From the NCBI GenBank assembly GCA_024235895.1, contig JACKLM010000007.1, positions 186,001 to 250,000 of the forward strand: DNA of 64,000 nt. The letters run 5' to 3'. The translations under genes were made by a program, and so were the position numbers. A model generated the notes under the pieces. It did not search any database. It had not been told where the DNA came from and worked only from the letters and a program-made list of their open reading frames with translations. This document shows, piece after piece, positions 8,671 through 17,078 of this stretch; within the stretch, counting starts at the first letter, position 1; every line of letters begins with the position of its first letter. The stretch is from Burkholderiaceae bacterium. Its GTDB lineage: Bacteria > Pseudomonadota > Gammaproteobacteria > Burkholderiales > Burkholderiaceae_C.

Positions 8671-10458
8671 TCAGAAGGTTTCCCAGTCGTCGTCGGCCGT
8701 GCTTGCCAGCGCCTGGGTCCGGGCCGGTGCGGTCGCAACGCTCGGTCGAGATCCGGTGCCAGCCGGCGTGCGGGCCACGGCAGGCCGGGTCGACATGGCC
8801 GACAGTGGCCTGGCCGCGGCGACGGCGCTCGCCGCATGCACGGGCCCGCTGGCCGCCGTCGTCGTTTGCGCGGGGGTGGCCTTGCGGTTGCCGACGCGGA
8901 ACCGGCTGACCACGCCTGCCAGGCGGATCGCCTGCTCCTTCAGGCTCTCGGCGGCGGCGGCCGACTGCTCCACCAGCGCCGCATTCTGCTGCGTCATCTG
9001 GTCGAGCTGACCGACGGCGGTGTTGACCTGCTCGATGCCCTGGCCCTGCTCGGACGAGGCGGCGGCGATCTCGCCGATGATGTCGGTCACGCGCTGGACC
9101 CCGGCGACGATCTCGCTCATCGTGCTGCCTGCGTCCGCGACGAGTCTGGCGCCGGCTTCGACCTTGTCGACGCTGGTGCCGATCAAGGCCTTGATCTCCT
9201 TGGCGGCTTCGGCCGAACGCTGCGCCAGCGAGCGCACCTCGCCGGCGACCACCGCGAACCCGCGTCCCTGCTCGCCGGCGCGCGCGGCCTCGACCGCGGC
9301 GTTGAGCGCCAGGATGTTGGTCTGGAAGGCGATGCCGTCGATGACACCGATGATGTCGGCGATCCGGCGCGAGCTGGTCGTGATCTCGTCCATCGTCGTG
9401 ACGACCTCGGACACGACGCTGCCGCCCTTGGTGGCCAGGGTGGAAGCAGACTGCGCGAGCTGGTTGGCGGTGACGGCCGCGTCGGCCGTCTGGCGCACCG
9501 TGCCGGACAGCTGCGTCATCGACGAGGCGGTTTCCTGCAGGCTGCTCGCGGTCTCCTCGGTGCGCTGCGACAAGTCCGTGTTGCCGGTGGCGATCTCGAC
9601 CGAAGCGGTCTGGATGCCGTCGGTCGACTGGCGGACCTCGACCACCATGCGCCGCAGCGAGTCGACCATCTCGTGCAAGGTGCCCAGGACGCTGCCGGCC
9701 GGGGCCTGCGGGATCTCGAGCTCGAGGTCCCCTTCCGCGACGGCCTGCATCGCACGCATCGCATCCGACGGCTCGCCGCCGACCTGGCGCAGCACGCTGC
9801 GCGCCAGCACCGTGCCCAGGCCACCGAGCGCGACCAGGATCGCCAGCGCGATCAGCGCGTTGGTGAGCACGGCCTCGCGCACCTGCGCGTCGACGTCGTC
9901 CATGTAAAGGCCCGAGCCGACGATCCAGTCCCAGCCGTCCACCTTGACCAGGTATTGCAGCTTGGGCACCGGCTCCTTCTGCCCGGGGCGGGGAAACTTG
10001 ACCGATGCGAAGGCAGTGCCATCCGCGCTGGCCTTGATCGCCTCGTTCAGGGTCGTGATCAGGTCCTTGCCATCGCCGTCCGTGATCTTGCCGACCATCA
10101 TCTTGCCGTCCCATTCAGGCCTCGCGCCGTGCATGACGAGGGTGCCGTCGAGCTTCTGGATGTAGAAGTAGTCCGACTTGCCGTCGCTGCCTCCGTAGCG
10201 CGCATGCCGGACCGCGTCGGCGGCCGCGCGCTGCGCCTGTTCGATCGAGAACATGCCGGCCTCGGCATCGGCCTTGTAGCCGGCGACGATGCCGTGTGCG
10301 GATTGCACGGCCGAGACGAGCTGGGCCTTTCGACTGTCGATGATGTGCTTGCGCGCCAGGACCGACGAGAGGGTGGCGAGCGCGACCACACCGATGACGG
10401 CGGCCGCCACGAGCAGGCCGATCTTTCGGCGCAGACCGAGGGAGTCGAGGAAGTTCAT
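8671..10458 (-). CDS. Methyl-accepting chemotaxis protein with single Cache domain
   Basis: A 595-residue chemoreceptor. After an N-terminal TM helix (about 12-32) comes a periplasmic single-Cache domain with DYFYIQKLDGTLVMHG and VDGWDWIVGSGLYMDDVD, the family signature for small-ligand sensing. A second TM (about 195-215), HAMP, and a signalling hairpin nearly identical to that of the first receptor follow, then an Ala/Thr-rich tail ending DDDWETF for CheR/CheB binding. The ATG at 10458 is chosen because translation from there starts directly with the short pre-TM segment MNFLDSLGLRRK; the frame extends further upstream without homology. It is convergent with cheW and has its own sigma-28-like promoter. 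Confidence 0.94.
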   Translation of the reverse strand: MNFLDSLGLRRKIGLLVAAAVIGVVALATLSSVLARKHIIDSRKAQLVSAVQSAHGIVAGYKADAEAGMFSIEQAQRAAADAVRHARYGGSDGKSDYFYIQKLDGTLVMHGARPEWDGKMMVGKITDGDGKDLITTLNEAIKASADGTAFASVKFPRPGQKEPVPKLQYLVKVDGWDWIVGSGLYMDDVDAQVREAVLTNALIALAILVALGGLGTVLARSVLRQVGGEPSDAMRAMQAVAEGDLELEIPQAPAGSVLGTLHEMVDSLRRMVVEVRQSTDGIQTASVEIATGNTDLSQRTEETASSLQETASSMTQLSGTVRQTADAAVTANQLAQSASTLATKGGSVVSEVVTTMDEITTSSRRIADIIGVIDGIAFQTNILALNAAVEAARAGEQGRGFAVVAGEVRSLAQRSAEAAKEIKALIGTSVDKVEAGARLVADAGSTMSEIVAGVQRVTDIIGEIAAASSEQGQGIEQVNTAVGQLDQMTQQNAALVEQSAAAAESLKEQAIRLAGVVSRFRVGNRKATPAQTTTAASGPVHAASAVAAARPLSAMSTRPAVARTPAGTGSRPSVATAPARTQALASTADDDWETF

Positions 10459-10592
10459 GGATGTTGCGAGGGGTGGGTGGATCGAAAGGGGGGGCCGCGC
10501 ACGACGGGGCCGCGGCTCGTGGGGTCGGCGACCTCGTCGCGCGACGCGGACACGCGACCGCGCAGCCGTCGCAGCGTGCCGGCCATGCCTCA

Positions 10593-10619
10593 TCATCGGC
10601 GCTGGCGAGCCGGACTTGA
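10593..10619 (-). promoter_or_regulatory. Sigma-28 (FliA)-type promoter for the second chemoreceptor
   Basis: Reading the minus strand: TCAA, a 15-nt spacer, then GCCGATGA (plus-strand TCATCGGC at 10593-10600 and TTGA at 10616-10619). Spacing equals the FliA consensus and 10 of 12 positions match. The start would be near 10583, giving a leader of about 125 nt. Confidence 0.5.
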
Positions 10620-10757
10620 CACCGAACGGGCTAGCCGAGGCCGCCCTGATGCGCTGCGGTGGGCCGGCGAAGGACAGCGCGGTGCGCGATCGGGGTCTCC
10701 ATCGCGATCGTCGCGCGCTCGCATAGCATCGCGGACCGCCTGCCGAACCACCCACGC

Positions 10758-12053
10758 ATGCCCCGCGCCGCCACCGCCCCCGTCCAGACCATGCTGCCCA
10801 ACGGCGTGCGCGCGCTCGTGCTGCCGATGCCCGAGCGCCAGACCGCCGCCGTCAGCGTCTTCGTGCGCTGCGGCAGCCAGCACGAGCCGCGCGTGCTCAA
10901 CGGCATCGGGCATGTCGTCGAGCACATGGTCTTCAAGGGCACGCGCACACGCGACGCCGCGCGCATCAACCTCGACGCCGAGAGCCTGGGCGCGGAGGTC
11001 AACGCGCACACCGACAAGGACCACAGCGCCTTCCACCTGCACGGCCTGGCGGCCGACGCGACGCGCTTCGTGCAGCTGCTGGCCGACCTGCTGCTGGCGC
11101 CGACCTTCCCGGCCGACGAGCTGGAGCGCGAGCGCCAGGTGCTGCTGCAGGAGTTCGCCGAGGACGAGGACGACCCGATGGCGACCGCGTATCGCCTCTT
11201 CGACCACGCCGCCTGGGGATCGCACCCGGTCGCGCAGCCGGCGATCGGGCGTCGCGGGAATGTCGAGCGGCTGGCGCGCGAGGACCTGCAGCGCTGGGTC
11301 GGCGCGCACTTCAACGGCGCCAACCTGATCGTCGCCGCCGCCGGGCCGATGAACCCCGACGCCTGGCTGCGCGAGGCCGAGCGCGCCTTCGGCGCCGCGC
11401 CGGCCGGGACGCCGGCGCAGCTCGCCGCGCCGGTCTGGGGCGGCGGCGTGCGGACACGCCAGCTCGCCGGCAGCAGCCAGTCGCACCTGGTGCTGGGCTG
11501 GCCGGTGCCGCCGCTGGCGGCCGACGACCCCACCGCCGAGCTCGCCGCGGTGCTGTTCGGCGAGGGCATGAGCGCGCCGCTGATGGCCGAGCTGCGCGAG
11601 ACGCGCGGCCTGGTCTACTACGCCGCCTGTGCCGCCGACGTGCTCGACGGCAGCGGCAGCTGGGTCGTCGAGGCCTCGTGCGCGCCGCAGCGCCTGGACG
11701 AGCTGCTCGCCGCGCTGCCGCCGCTGCTGCAGGCGCAGGCCGAGCGCATCGACGCGCAGGCGCTGGCGCGCGCGCGGCGCCAGCTCGCGGTGCGCTGGCT
11801 GCGCCAGGACGAGCGCCCGGCGCGCCGGCTCGAGGCGGCGGCGCTGGACCTGTTCGCGCTCGGCCGCGTGCGCGGCAGCGCCGAGCGGCTCGCGCGCGCC
11901 GAGGCGGTCGACGCCGCGGCGCTGGCCGGGCACTTTGCGCGCATGGTCGACACCGGGGCCGCGGCCGGGCTGTCGGGGCAGCTCGGGCGGCACGCGACGG
12001 CGCGGGTGCAAGCGGGGCTGGGCGGCTTGCTGCGGCGACCGATCGCGCAGTGA
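10758..12053 (+). CDS. M16 family zinc metallopeptidase
   Basis: A 431-residue protein of the insulinase/processing-peptidase family. The inverted zinc motif HxxEH is seen as GHVVEHMVFKGT, and the distal glutamate lies in ERQVLLQEFAEDEDDPM. The N-terminal active domain and the C-terminal inactive-type domain (from about 215) are both present, as usual for the M16B size class. There is no clear signal peptide, so it is probably cytoplasmic. The ATG at 10758 is chosen over the longer frame because residues before it are not family-like. Its substrate is not predictable. It stands alone, with a divergent receptor on one side and a convergent operon on the other. Confidence 0.88.
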   Translation: MPRAATAPVQTMLPNGVRALVLPMPERQTAAVSVFVRCGSQHEPRVLNGIGHVVEHMVFKGTRTRDAARINLDAESLGAEVNAHTDKDHSAFHLHGLAADATRFVQLLADLLLAPTFPADELERERQVLLQEFAEDEDDPMATAYRLFDHAAWGSHPVAQPAIGRRGNVERLAREDLQRWVGAHFNGANLIVAAAGPMNPDAWLREAERAFGAAPAGTPAQLAAPVWGGGVRTRQLAGSSQSHLVLGWPVPPLAADDPTAELAAVLFGEGMSAPLMAELRETRGLVYYAACAADVLDGSGSWVVEASCAPQRLDELLAALPPLLQAQAERIDAQALARARRQLAVRWLRQDERPARRLEAAALDLFALGRVRGSAERLARAEAVDAAALAGHFARMVDTGAAAGLSGQLGRHATARVQAGLGGLLRRPIAQ

Positions 12054-12056
12054 CGC

Positions 12057-12076
12057 GCGGCGGCCGCGGCCGCCGC
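12057..12076. terminator. GC palindrome between convergent genes
   Basis: A perfect 20-nt palindrome, GCGGCGGCCGCGGCCGCCGC, lies between the M16 stop and the stop of the ThiS-like gene. It could serve as a bidirectional 3' hairpin; no T tract accompanies it. Confidence 0.3.
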
Positions 12077-12089
12077 CAGCGATCGCCGC

Positions 12090-12347
12090 TCAGCCGCCGC
12101 TGAGCGCGAGGACGATCGCGATCTCGTCGTCCGGACGCAGCGCCTGTGCGAGGTCGCGCACCGTCAGGCCGTTGACGAAGATGCGCATGTTCGGCCGCAG
12201 GCAGCCGGTTTCGTCGACGACGCGAAAGCGCAGCCCGGGGTAGCGGGCGTCGAGGTCGCCGAACAGCTCCGACAGCGTCGCACCGCAGGCCTCGACCTGC
12301 CGCTTGCGCGTGTAGGACCGCAGCGCGCTCGGGACCAGTACCTTCAC
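12090..12347 (-). CDS. ThiS/MoaD-family sulfur-carrier-like protein
   Basis: An 85-residue ubiquitin-fold protein ending in LALSGG. The C-terminal Gly-Gly is the tail that E1-like enzymes adenylate and load with sulfur in ThiS/MoaD proteins. Internal segments VKVLVPSALRSYTR and MRIFVNGLTVRDL fit MoaD-type strands. The start is a GTG at 12347. It is 73 nt downstream of the BNR propeller gene on the same strand, with no ThiF/MoeB or thiG/moaE partner in view, so a role in thiamin or molybdopterin synthesis is not supported by context. Function inferred at family level only. Confidence 0.8.
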   Translation of the reverse strand: MKVLVPSALRSYTRKRQVEACGATLSELFGDLDARYPGLRFRVVDETGCLRPNMRIFVNGLTVRDLAQALRPDDEIAIVLALSGG

Positions 12348-12420
12348 GGGGCGGGCGGCGCGTGGCGTGGCCGCTTCGGGCGGCCGTACGCCGGTCGGCG
12401 CGGAAACGGGACTCGACCCC

Positions 12421-13632
12421 TCACGCCCGCCCCGGTGCTGGCGTGCCGACCTCGACGGCGTAGATCTCGGGCAGGTGGCGCGCGGCGAGGGCCCAGCGCG
12501 CGCCCTCGCCGTGGCCGATCCACAGCTCGCCGCTGGTCGTGCCCAGGTACAGCGCCGGCGTCGGCAGCGCATCGACCGTCATCGCCTGGCGCTTGACGGT
12601 CCACCAGGCCTGGCTCTGCGGCAGGCCGTGGTCCAGCCGCTGCCAGGACTTGCCGGCGTCGCGCGTCACATAGGCCGCCGGGCGGCCGTCCGGGCTGGTG
12701 CGCGGCCAGACATCGCTCGCGTTCATCGGGAAGACCCAGGCGGTGTCCGGGTCGCGCGGGTGCACGACCACGGGGAAGCCGACGTCGCCGACGCGCCTGG
12801 GCATCTTGCGGCCGATGCGCTGCCAGCGCGTGGCGGGCCGGTCCAGGCGGTAAATGCCACAGTGGTTCTGCTGGTACAGGCGGTCCGGGTCGGCCGGGCA
12901 CAGCCGCACGCAATGCGGGTCGTGGAAGCTCACGTTGGCGGGGTCGAAGCCCTCGACCACGTGCAGCCCGTCGACCAGCGTCGACCAGCTCCGGCCGCCG
13001 TCGTGCGACTCGTGCACGCCGCCGCCGGACATCGCGAACAGCAGGCGCGCGGGGTCGCGCGGGTCGACGATGATCGAGTGCAGCTTCGGCCCGTCGGGCG
13101 TGCCGTCCTGCACCGTACCCATCCAGGCGCGAAACCGCGCATCGTCGTTGACGCTGGCCAGCGGCGCCCAGCTCGCGCCGCCGTCGTCGGAGCGGAACAG
13201 GCCTTGTGGCGAGGTGCCGGCGTACCAGCTGCCGGTCTCGCTCGCATGCCCCGGGGTCAGCCAGAAGGTGTGGTCGACGGCGCGCGCCGGCAGGCCGCCT
13301 TCACTGGGCTGCGCGAAGGCCGGTGGCCGGCTGGCCTCCTTCCAGGTCCGCCCGAGGTTGGTCGACCGGAAGATCGTCGGGCCGAGGTGGCCGGTCTTCA
13401 CCGCCGCCAGCAGCGTGCGGCCGTCGCGCGGGTCGAGCTGGAGGTGGCTGACGCTATGGCCGAGGAAGTGCGGGCCGTCGACCTTCCACGACCTGCGCCT
13501 GCCGTCGCCGTGGAACAGCCAGGCACCCTTGCGCGTGGCGACCAGCAGCAGGAGGCGGCTCGCATTGGCCGCGAGGGCGCGCGCGGGGGCCGCTTTCGCG
13601 CGGGCGTGGGTCGTCGAGGGGGTCGTGTTCAT
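12421..13632 (-). CDS. BNR/Asp-box repeat beta-propeller protein (exo-sialidase-like fold)
   Basis: A 403-residue protein with repeated Asp-box motifs (S/T-x-D-x-G-x-x-W): RSTNLGRTW, RSDDGGASW, ESHDGGRSW and VTRDAGKSW, spread from about residue 95 to 320. These mark a sialidase- or Vps10-like beta-propeller. The N-terminus (about 25 residues, Ala-rich) is not a convincing signal peptide. The sialidase catalytic residues cannot be identified, so enzymatic activity is not claimed. It is the first gene of a two-gene unit with the ThiS/MoaD-like gene. It also lies 32 nt after the slipin start in the opposite direction of reading, so it could be a continuation of the NfeD/slipin transcript. Confidence 0.8.
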   Translation of the reverse strand: MNTTPSTTHARAKAAPARALAANASRLLLLVATRKGAWLFHGDGRRRSWKVDGPHFLGHSVSHLQLDPRDGRTLLAAVKTGHLGPTIFRSTNLGRTWKEASRPPAFAQPSEGGLPARAVDHTFWLTPGHASETGSWYAGTSPQGLFRSDDGGASWAPLASVNDDARFRAWMGTVQDGTPDGPKLHSIIVDPRDPARLLFAMSGGGVHESHDGGRSWSTLVDGLHVVEGFDPANVSFHDPHCVRLCPADPDRLYQQNHCGIYRLDRPATRWQRIGRKMPRRVGDVGFPVVVHPRDPDTAWVFPMNASDVWPRTSPDGRPAAYVTRDAGKSWQRLDHGLPQSQAWWTVKRQAMTVDALPTPALYLGTTSGELWIGHGEGARWALAARHLPEIYAVEVGTPAPGRA

Positions 13633-13664
13633 GGTGCGCCATAGGATTGCGGGCCGGCCCGGCG

Positions 13665-14447
13665 TCACTGCGCGCCGGTCTTCGCCGCGGGCGGCTGCAG
13701 CGCCTTGCCGATCACCCCGAGCATCTCCATCGGCAGCGGCAGCACGACCGTGCTGCCGCGGTCGCCGGCGACCTGGGTCATCGTCTGCAGGTAGCGCAGC
13801 TGCATCGCCTCGGGCCGCCGGGCGAGCATCTCGGCGGCGTCGATCAGGGCCGCGGCGGCCTGCTTCTCGCCCTCGGCGTGGATGACCTTGGCGCGCCGCT
13901 CGCGCTCGGCCTCGGCCTGGCGCGCGATCGCGCGCACCATCGATTCGTTGAGGTCGATATGCTTGATCTCGACATTCGTGACCTTGATGCCCCAGGCGTC
14001 GGTCTGGGCGTCGAGGATCTTCTGCACGTCCAGGTTCAGCCGCTCGCGCTCGGCCAGCATCTCGTCGAGCTCGTGCTTGCCCAGCACGACGCGCAGCGTG
14101 GTCTGCGCGAGCTGGCTGGTGGCCATCAGGTAGTCCTCGACCTGGATGATCGCCTTGGCCGGGTCGACGACGCGGAAGAAGACCACCGCGTTGACCTTGA
14201 CCGAGACGTTGTCGCGCGAGATCACGTCCTGCGGCGCGACGTCCATCGTCACCACGCGCAGGTCGACGCGCACCATCTGCTGCAGCCCGGGGATCACCAT
14301 CACCAGCCCCGGCCCCTTGACCTTCCAGAAGCGCCCGAGCTGGAAGACGACGCCGCGCTGGTATTCGCGCAGGACGCGCAGCGCGCTGAACAGCAGCGCG
14401 AGCAGCAGGATGACGATGCCGCCGAGGCCGAAGGGCAGGTCGAGCAT
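13665..14447 (-). CDS. Slipin/stomatin-like SPFH membrane protein
   Basis: A 260-residue protein with one N-terminal hydrophobic hairpin (GGIVILLLALLFSALRVL) and then the SPFH/Band-7 domain (REYQRGVVFQLGRF...VIPGLQQMVRVDLR, about 25-190), followed by a helical region rich in E/A/R and a C-terminal hydrophobic tail. Slipins oligomerise on the inner membrane and are typically encoded with NfeD. Here the ATG lies 12 nt after the nfeD stop behind a GGAGA site, so the pair is an operon. The partner NfeD protease is known in archaea to cleave the C-terminus of its stomatin partner. Confidence 0.92.
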   Translation of the reverse strand: MLDLPFGLGGIVILLLALLFSALRVLREYQRGVVFQLGRFWKVKGPGLVMVIPGLQQMVRVDLRVVTMDVAPQDVISRDNVSVKVNAVVFFRVVDPAKAIIQVEDYLMATSQLAQTTLRVVLGKHELDEMLAERERLNLDVQKILDAQTDAWGIKVTNVEIKHIDLNESMVRAIARQAEAERERRAKVIHAEGEKQAAAALIDAAEMLARRPEAMQLRYLQTMTQVAGDRGSTVVLPLPMEMLGVIGKALQPPAAKTGAQ

Positions 14448-14459
14448 GCGAGGGTCTCC

Positions 14460-15896
14460 TCAGGAAGTCGCGGGGCGGGCGCCGGCCGCGGCGCCCTCGG
14501 GCTCGACGTCGAGCACCAGGCCGTGCACCGCGCGCACGCGCACCGGGTGGCCGATCGACAGCGGCGCGGCGGCGCGCGCGTGCCAGCGCTCGCCGTGCAG
14601 CTGCACCCAGACGTCGTCGCCGTCCACCTCGGAAACGACCCCGCAGGCGCCGACGAGTTCCTCCGCGCCGCTGACGACGGGGCGCCGGCGCGCTTTCAGC
14701 GCCATGCCGCCGGCGACGAGCACGGTCGCCAGCGTCGTGCCGGCCAGCAGCACGATCAGCCCCAGCGGTACGCCGAAGCCTGGCACGTCGCGGTCGAACA
14801 GCAGCAGCGCGCCGGCGACGAAGGCGATCACGCCGCCGCCGCCAAAAATGCCGAAACCGGGCGAGACCAGCTCGGCGGCCATCAGCGCCAGCCCGAGCAC
14901 GATCAGCGCCAGCCCGGCGTAGTTGACCGGCAGCATCTGCAGCGCGAACAGCCCCAGCAGCAGGCAGATCGCGCCGGTGACGCCGGCGACGCCGAACCCG
15001 GGCTGCGAGAACTCGAAGATCAGCCCGTAGATGCCGATCATCATCAGCACCAGCGCGAAGCTCGGGTTGGCGATCACCGCCAGCAGCCGCTGGCGCGCGT
15101 CGGGCGGCAGCAGCTGGTGCGCGAGGCCGGCGGTGGCGAGCACGCGATCGGCGTCGCGCACGCGCACGCTGCGGCCGTCGATGCGCGCGAGCAGCTCGTC
15201 GACATCCTCGGCGACGACGTCGATCACGCCCTCGGCGAGCGCCTCGTCGGCGGTCAGCGAGACCGCCTCGCGCACCGCGCGCTCGGCCCACTCGGCGTTG
15301 CGCCCGCGCAGCTGCGCCAGCCCGCGGATGAAGGCGGCGGCGTCGTGGATCGCCTTCGCACCCGAGGCGTCGGTCGGCGCGGTCGGCGATGCGGGCCGAT
15401 CGGCATCGCCTTCCTTGCCCTCGGGCGCCGGCGGCCCCGGTGGGCGCATGCCGCCGATCCCGATCGCCACCGGCGTGGCCGCGCCCAGTGTCGTCGCCGG
15501 CGCCATCGCCGCGACATGCGCGGCGTACAGGATGTAGGTGCCGGCGCTGGCCGCGCGCGCGCCCTCGGGCGCGACGTGCACCGCCACCGGCAGCGGCGCA
15601 TTCAGGATCGCCTGGATGATCTGGCGCATCGCGGTATCGAGACCGCCCGGCGTGTCGAGCCGGATCACGACCAGCGGCGCGCCGGCGGCCGCGGCCTTGT
15701 CGATCCCGCGCACGATGTAGTCGGCGCTCGCCGGGCCGATCGCGTCCTGCACGTCCAGCACGGTGACCGGCACGCTCGCACGCGCCGGGGTCGCGAGCAG
15801 CAACAGCGCCAGCAGGCAGGCGAGCAGCGCGCCGAACGCCGGGAACGGGGCGCGACGCCGCGCCGCGCGCGGAACGGTCGATCCGCAAGGCCTCAT
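14460..15896 (-). CDS. NfeD-family membrane-bound ClpP-type serine protease
   Basis: A 478-residue long-form NfeD. It has an N-terminal signal/TM segment (about 20-40), a ClpP-like protease domain with LDTPGGLDTAMR and the catalytic serine at about 118 in AASAGTYI, then four or five TM helices (about 255-385), and a C-terminal OB-fold NfeD domain (about 400-470, VSEVDGDDVWVQLHGERW). The Lys-Ser dyad is known for the family; only the serine is certain here. The start at 15896 gives a plausible leader; an earlier in-frame Met is unsupported. It works with the slipin encoded next in membrane quality control. Confidence 0.92.
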   Translation of the reverse strand: MRPCGSTVPRAARRRAPFPAFGALLACLLALLLLATPARASVPVTVLDVQDAIGPASADYIVRGIDKAAAAGAPLVVIRLDTPGGLDTAMRQIIQAILNAPLPVAVHVAPEGARAASAGTYILYAAHVAAMAPATTLGAATPVAIGIGGMRPPGPPAPEGKEGDADRPASPTAPTDASGAKAIHDAAAFIRGLAQLRGRNAEWAERAVREAVSLTADEALAEGVIDVVAEDVDELLARIDGRSVRVRDADRVLATAGLAHQLLPPDARQRLLAVIANPSFALVLMMIGIYGLIFEFSQPGFGVAGVTGAICLLLGLFALQMLPVNYAGLALIVLGLALMAAELVSPGFGIFGGGGVIAFVAGALLLFDRDVPGFGVPLGLIVLLAGTTLATVLVAGGMALKARRRPVVSGAEELVGACGVVSEVDGDDVWVQLHGERWHARAAAPLSIGHPVRVRAVHGLVLDVEPEGAAAGARPATS

Positions 15897-15966
15897 GCCA
15901 TCATCAGACCACGGATGCGCGGTTGCTGCAACGGCGTGGCCGCAAGCCCCGGCGCCGGGCGCGCCG

Positions 15967-16293
15967 TCACTCGTCGCGCGGCAGGTGAGGGTTGGACAGC
16001 CCCTCGGCGGGCTCGCCGGTATCGGGGTCGAGGAAGTCGGCGATGCCGAGCTCGTCCTCGGCCTCGCGCAAGGCATCGCCGGCCTCGACGTCGAGGTCCT
16101 CGGTGTCGGCCGCGTGCAGGTCGGCGACCGCCTCCGCGCGCGTGTCGAACGGGCCGAACTCCTGCCGGCTGCCGGTGGCGATCCAGTACCAGCCGTCCGG
16201 GTGCCGGACCACGGGCTCCGTCGGCGCGGTCGGCGTCTCGTCGACGCGGGGCTCGTCGTCGATCACCGGCGGTGGGGTCTTGCGCGTGGTCAT
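15967..16293 (-). CDS. Small acidic conserved hypothetical protein
   Basis: A 108-residue soluble protein, strongly acidic after a basic N-terminus. The segment GWYWIATGSRQEFGPFDTRA suggests a short beta hairpin that may bind a partner, and ELGIADFLDPDTGEPAEG near the end is a pattern I associate with small uncharacterised Burkholderiales proteins. No TM, signal peptide or catalytic motif. It is on the same strand as the nfeD gene, 70 nt upstream. Function unknown. Confidence 0.65.
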   Translation of the reverse strand: MTTRKTPPPVIDDEPRVDETPTAPTEPVVRHPDGWYWIATGSRQEFGPFDTRAEAVADLHAADTEDLDVEAGDALREAEDELGIADFLDPDTGEPAEGLSNPHLPRDE

Positions 16294-16351
16294 CGGCTCT
16301 CCTGGCGGTCTGCGGCAGCGGCGCAGGCATCGCGCCGCGGGTGCGGCGGGG

Positions 16352-16816
16352 TCATTTCAGCTTCGGGTGCAGCAGCTCGCGCAGCCTGGCCTGCAGCTCG
16401 AGCACCGGCAGCGCGGTCAGGTCCGCCGGCTCGCTGTGCGCGACGGCGGCCGCCACCGCAGGCGCCAGCGCGCCGCGCAGCTCGCCCAGGAAGGGGTTGG
16501 AGGCGGCCAGCACGATGCGACCGCAGCGCCCGTCGCCCAGCGCGTCGTGCAGGAGCTGAGCGACCTCGCGCGCGAACGCGTGCTGCTCCTTGACCCTGGG
16601 GTCGGCACGCGGCGGGTAGGCAGTGCCCCCTGGGTGGGCGGTCGACGTCGTCTGACGCTCGGCGTGGCCGGGGCGGTCCTCGGTCAGCTCGTGGCCCTTC
16701 AGGCGGCTGGCCGGGTGCACCAGCGTGCGCACCTCGGCGGGCGCAGCGCCGGCGGCGCCGGCCTCGAAGATGCGCGCGCGGGCGGCGTTGGCCAGGACGA
16801 TCCAGGTGGTCTTCAT
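16352..16816 (-). CDS. Host-attachment-like protein (AtsP/baeRF family)
   Basis: A 154-residue protein starting KTTWIVLANAARARIFEA, the characteristic first strand of the family named for host attachment in plant-associated bacteria and related to archaeal release-factor-like RNase-H folds. SRLKGHELTEDRPGHAERQ and the downstream IVLAASNPFLGELR are also typical. The actual biochemical role is not established. It is monocistronic, with its promoter region shared divergently with argG. Confidence 0.8.
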   Translation of the reverse strand: MKTTWIVLANAARARIFEAGAAGAAPAEVRTLVHPASRLKGHELTEDRPGHAERQTTSTAHPGGTAYPPRADPRVKEQHAFAREVAQLLHDALGDGRCGRIVLAASNPFLGELRGALAPAVAAAVAHSEPADLTALPVLELQARLRELLHPKLK

Positions 16817-17078
16817 CGGGGCGTGCCTTCTCGGTGGACGGTTCGCGCAGGCCGGCGTCGGGCGGGGTGCGTCGGCATGTCGGAGCCTCCCGGCGCGCAG
16901 CGATCGGCGTAGTGTGCAAGAACATGCCGCCGAGGGCCAGCCCGGGCCGTTGCCCGTCGAGGGGCGAGCCTGGCGCCAGGGTCTTGGCGCGGCCGCGAGG
17001 CCTGGCGTGGCGCCAGTGCGCATCCCTCGCCGCGCGCCGCCGGGCGACAATCCCGGCTTCCCTGCCTGCCAGCCCACC

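Noticed and set aside
8347..11328. A 993-codon plus-strand frame over the Cache chemoreceptor
   Set aside because: Antisense shadow of the receptor and then an out-of-frame read of the M16 gene; composition is Arg/Gly/Leu-rich without motifs.
12421..13632. Secreted sialidase
   Set aside because: Asp-boxes are present but there is no signal peptide and the catalytic arginine triad and tyrosine cannot be identified.
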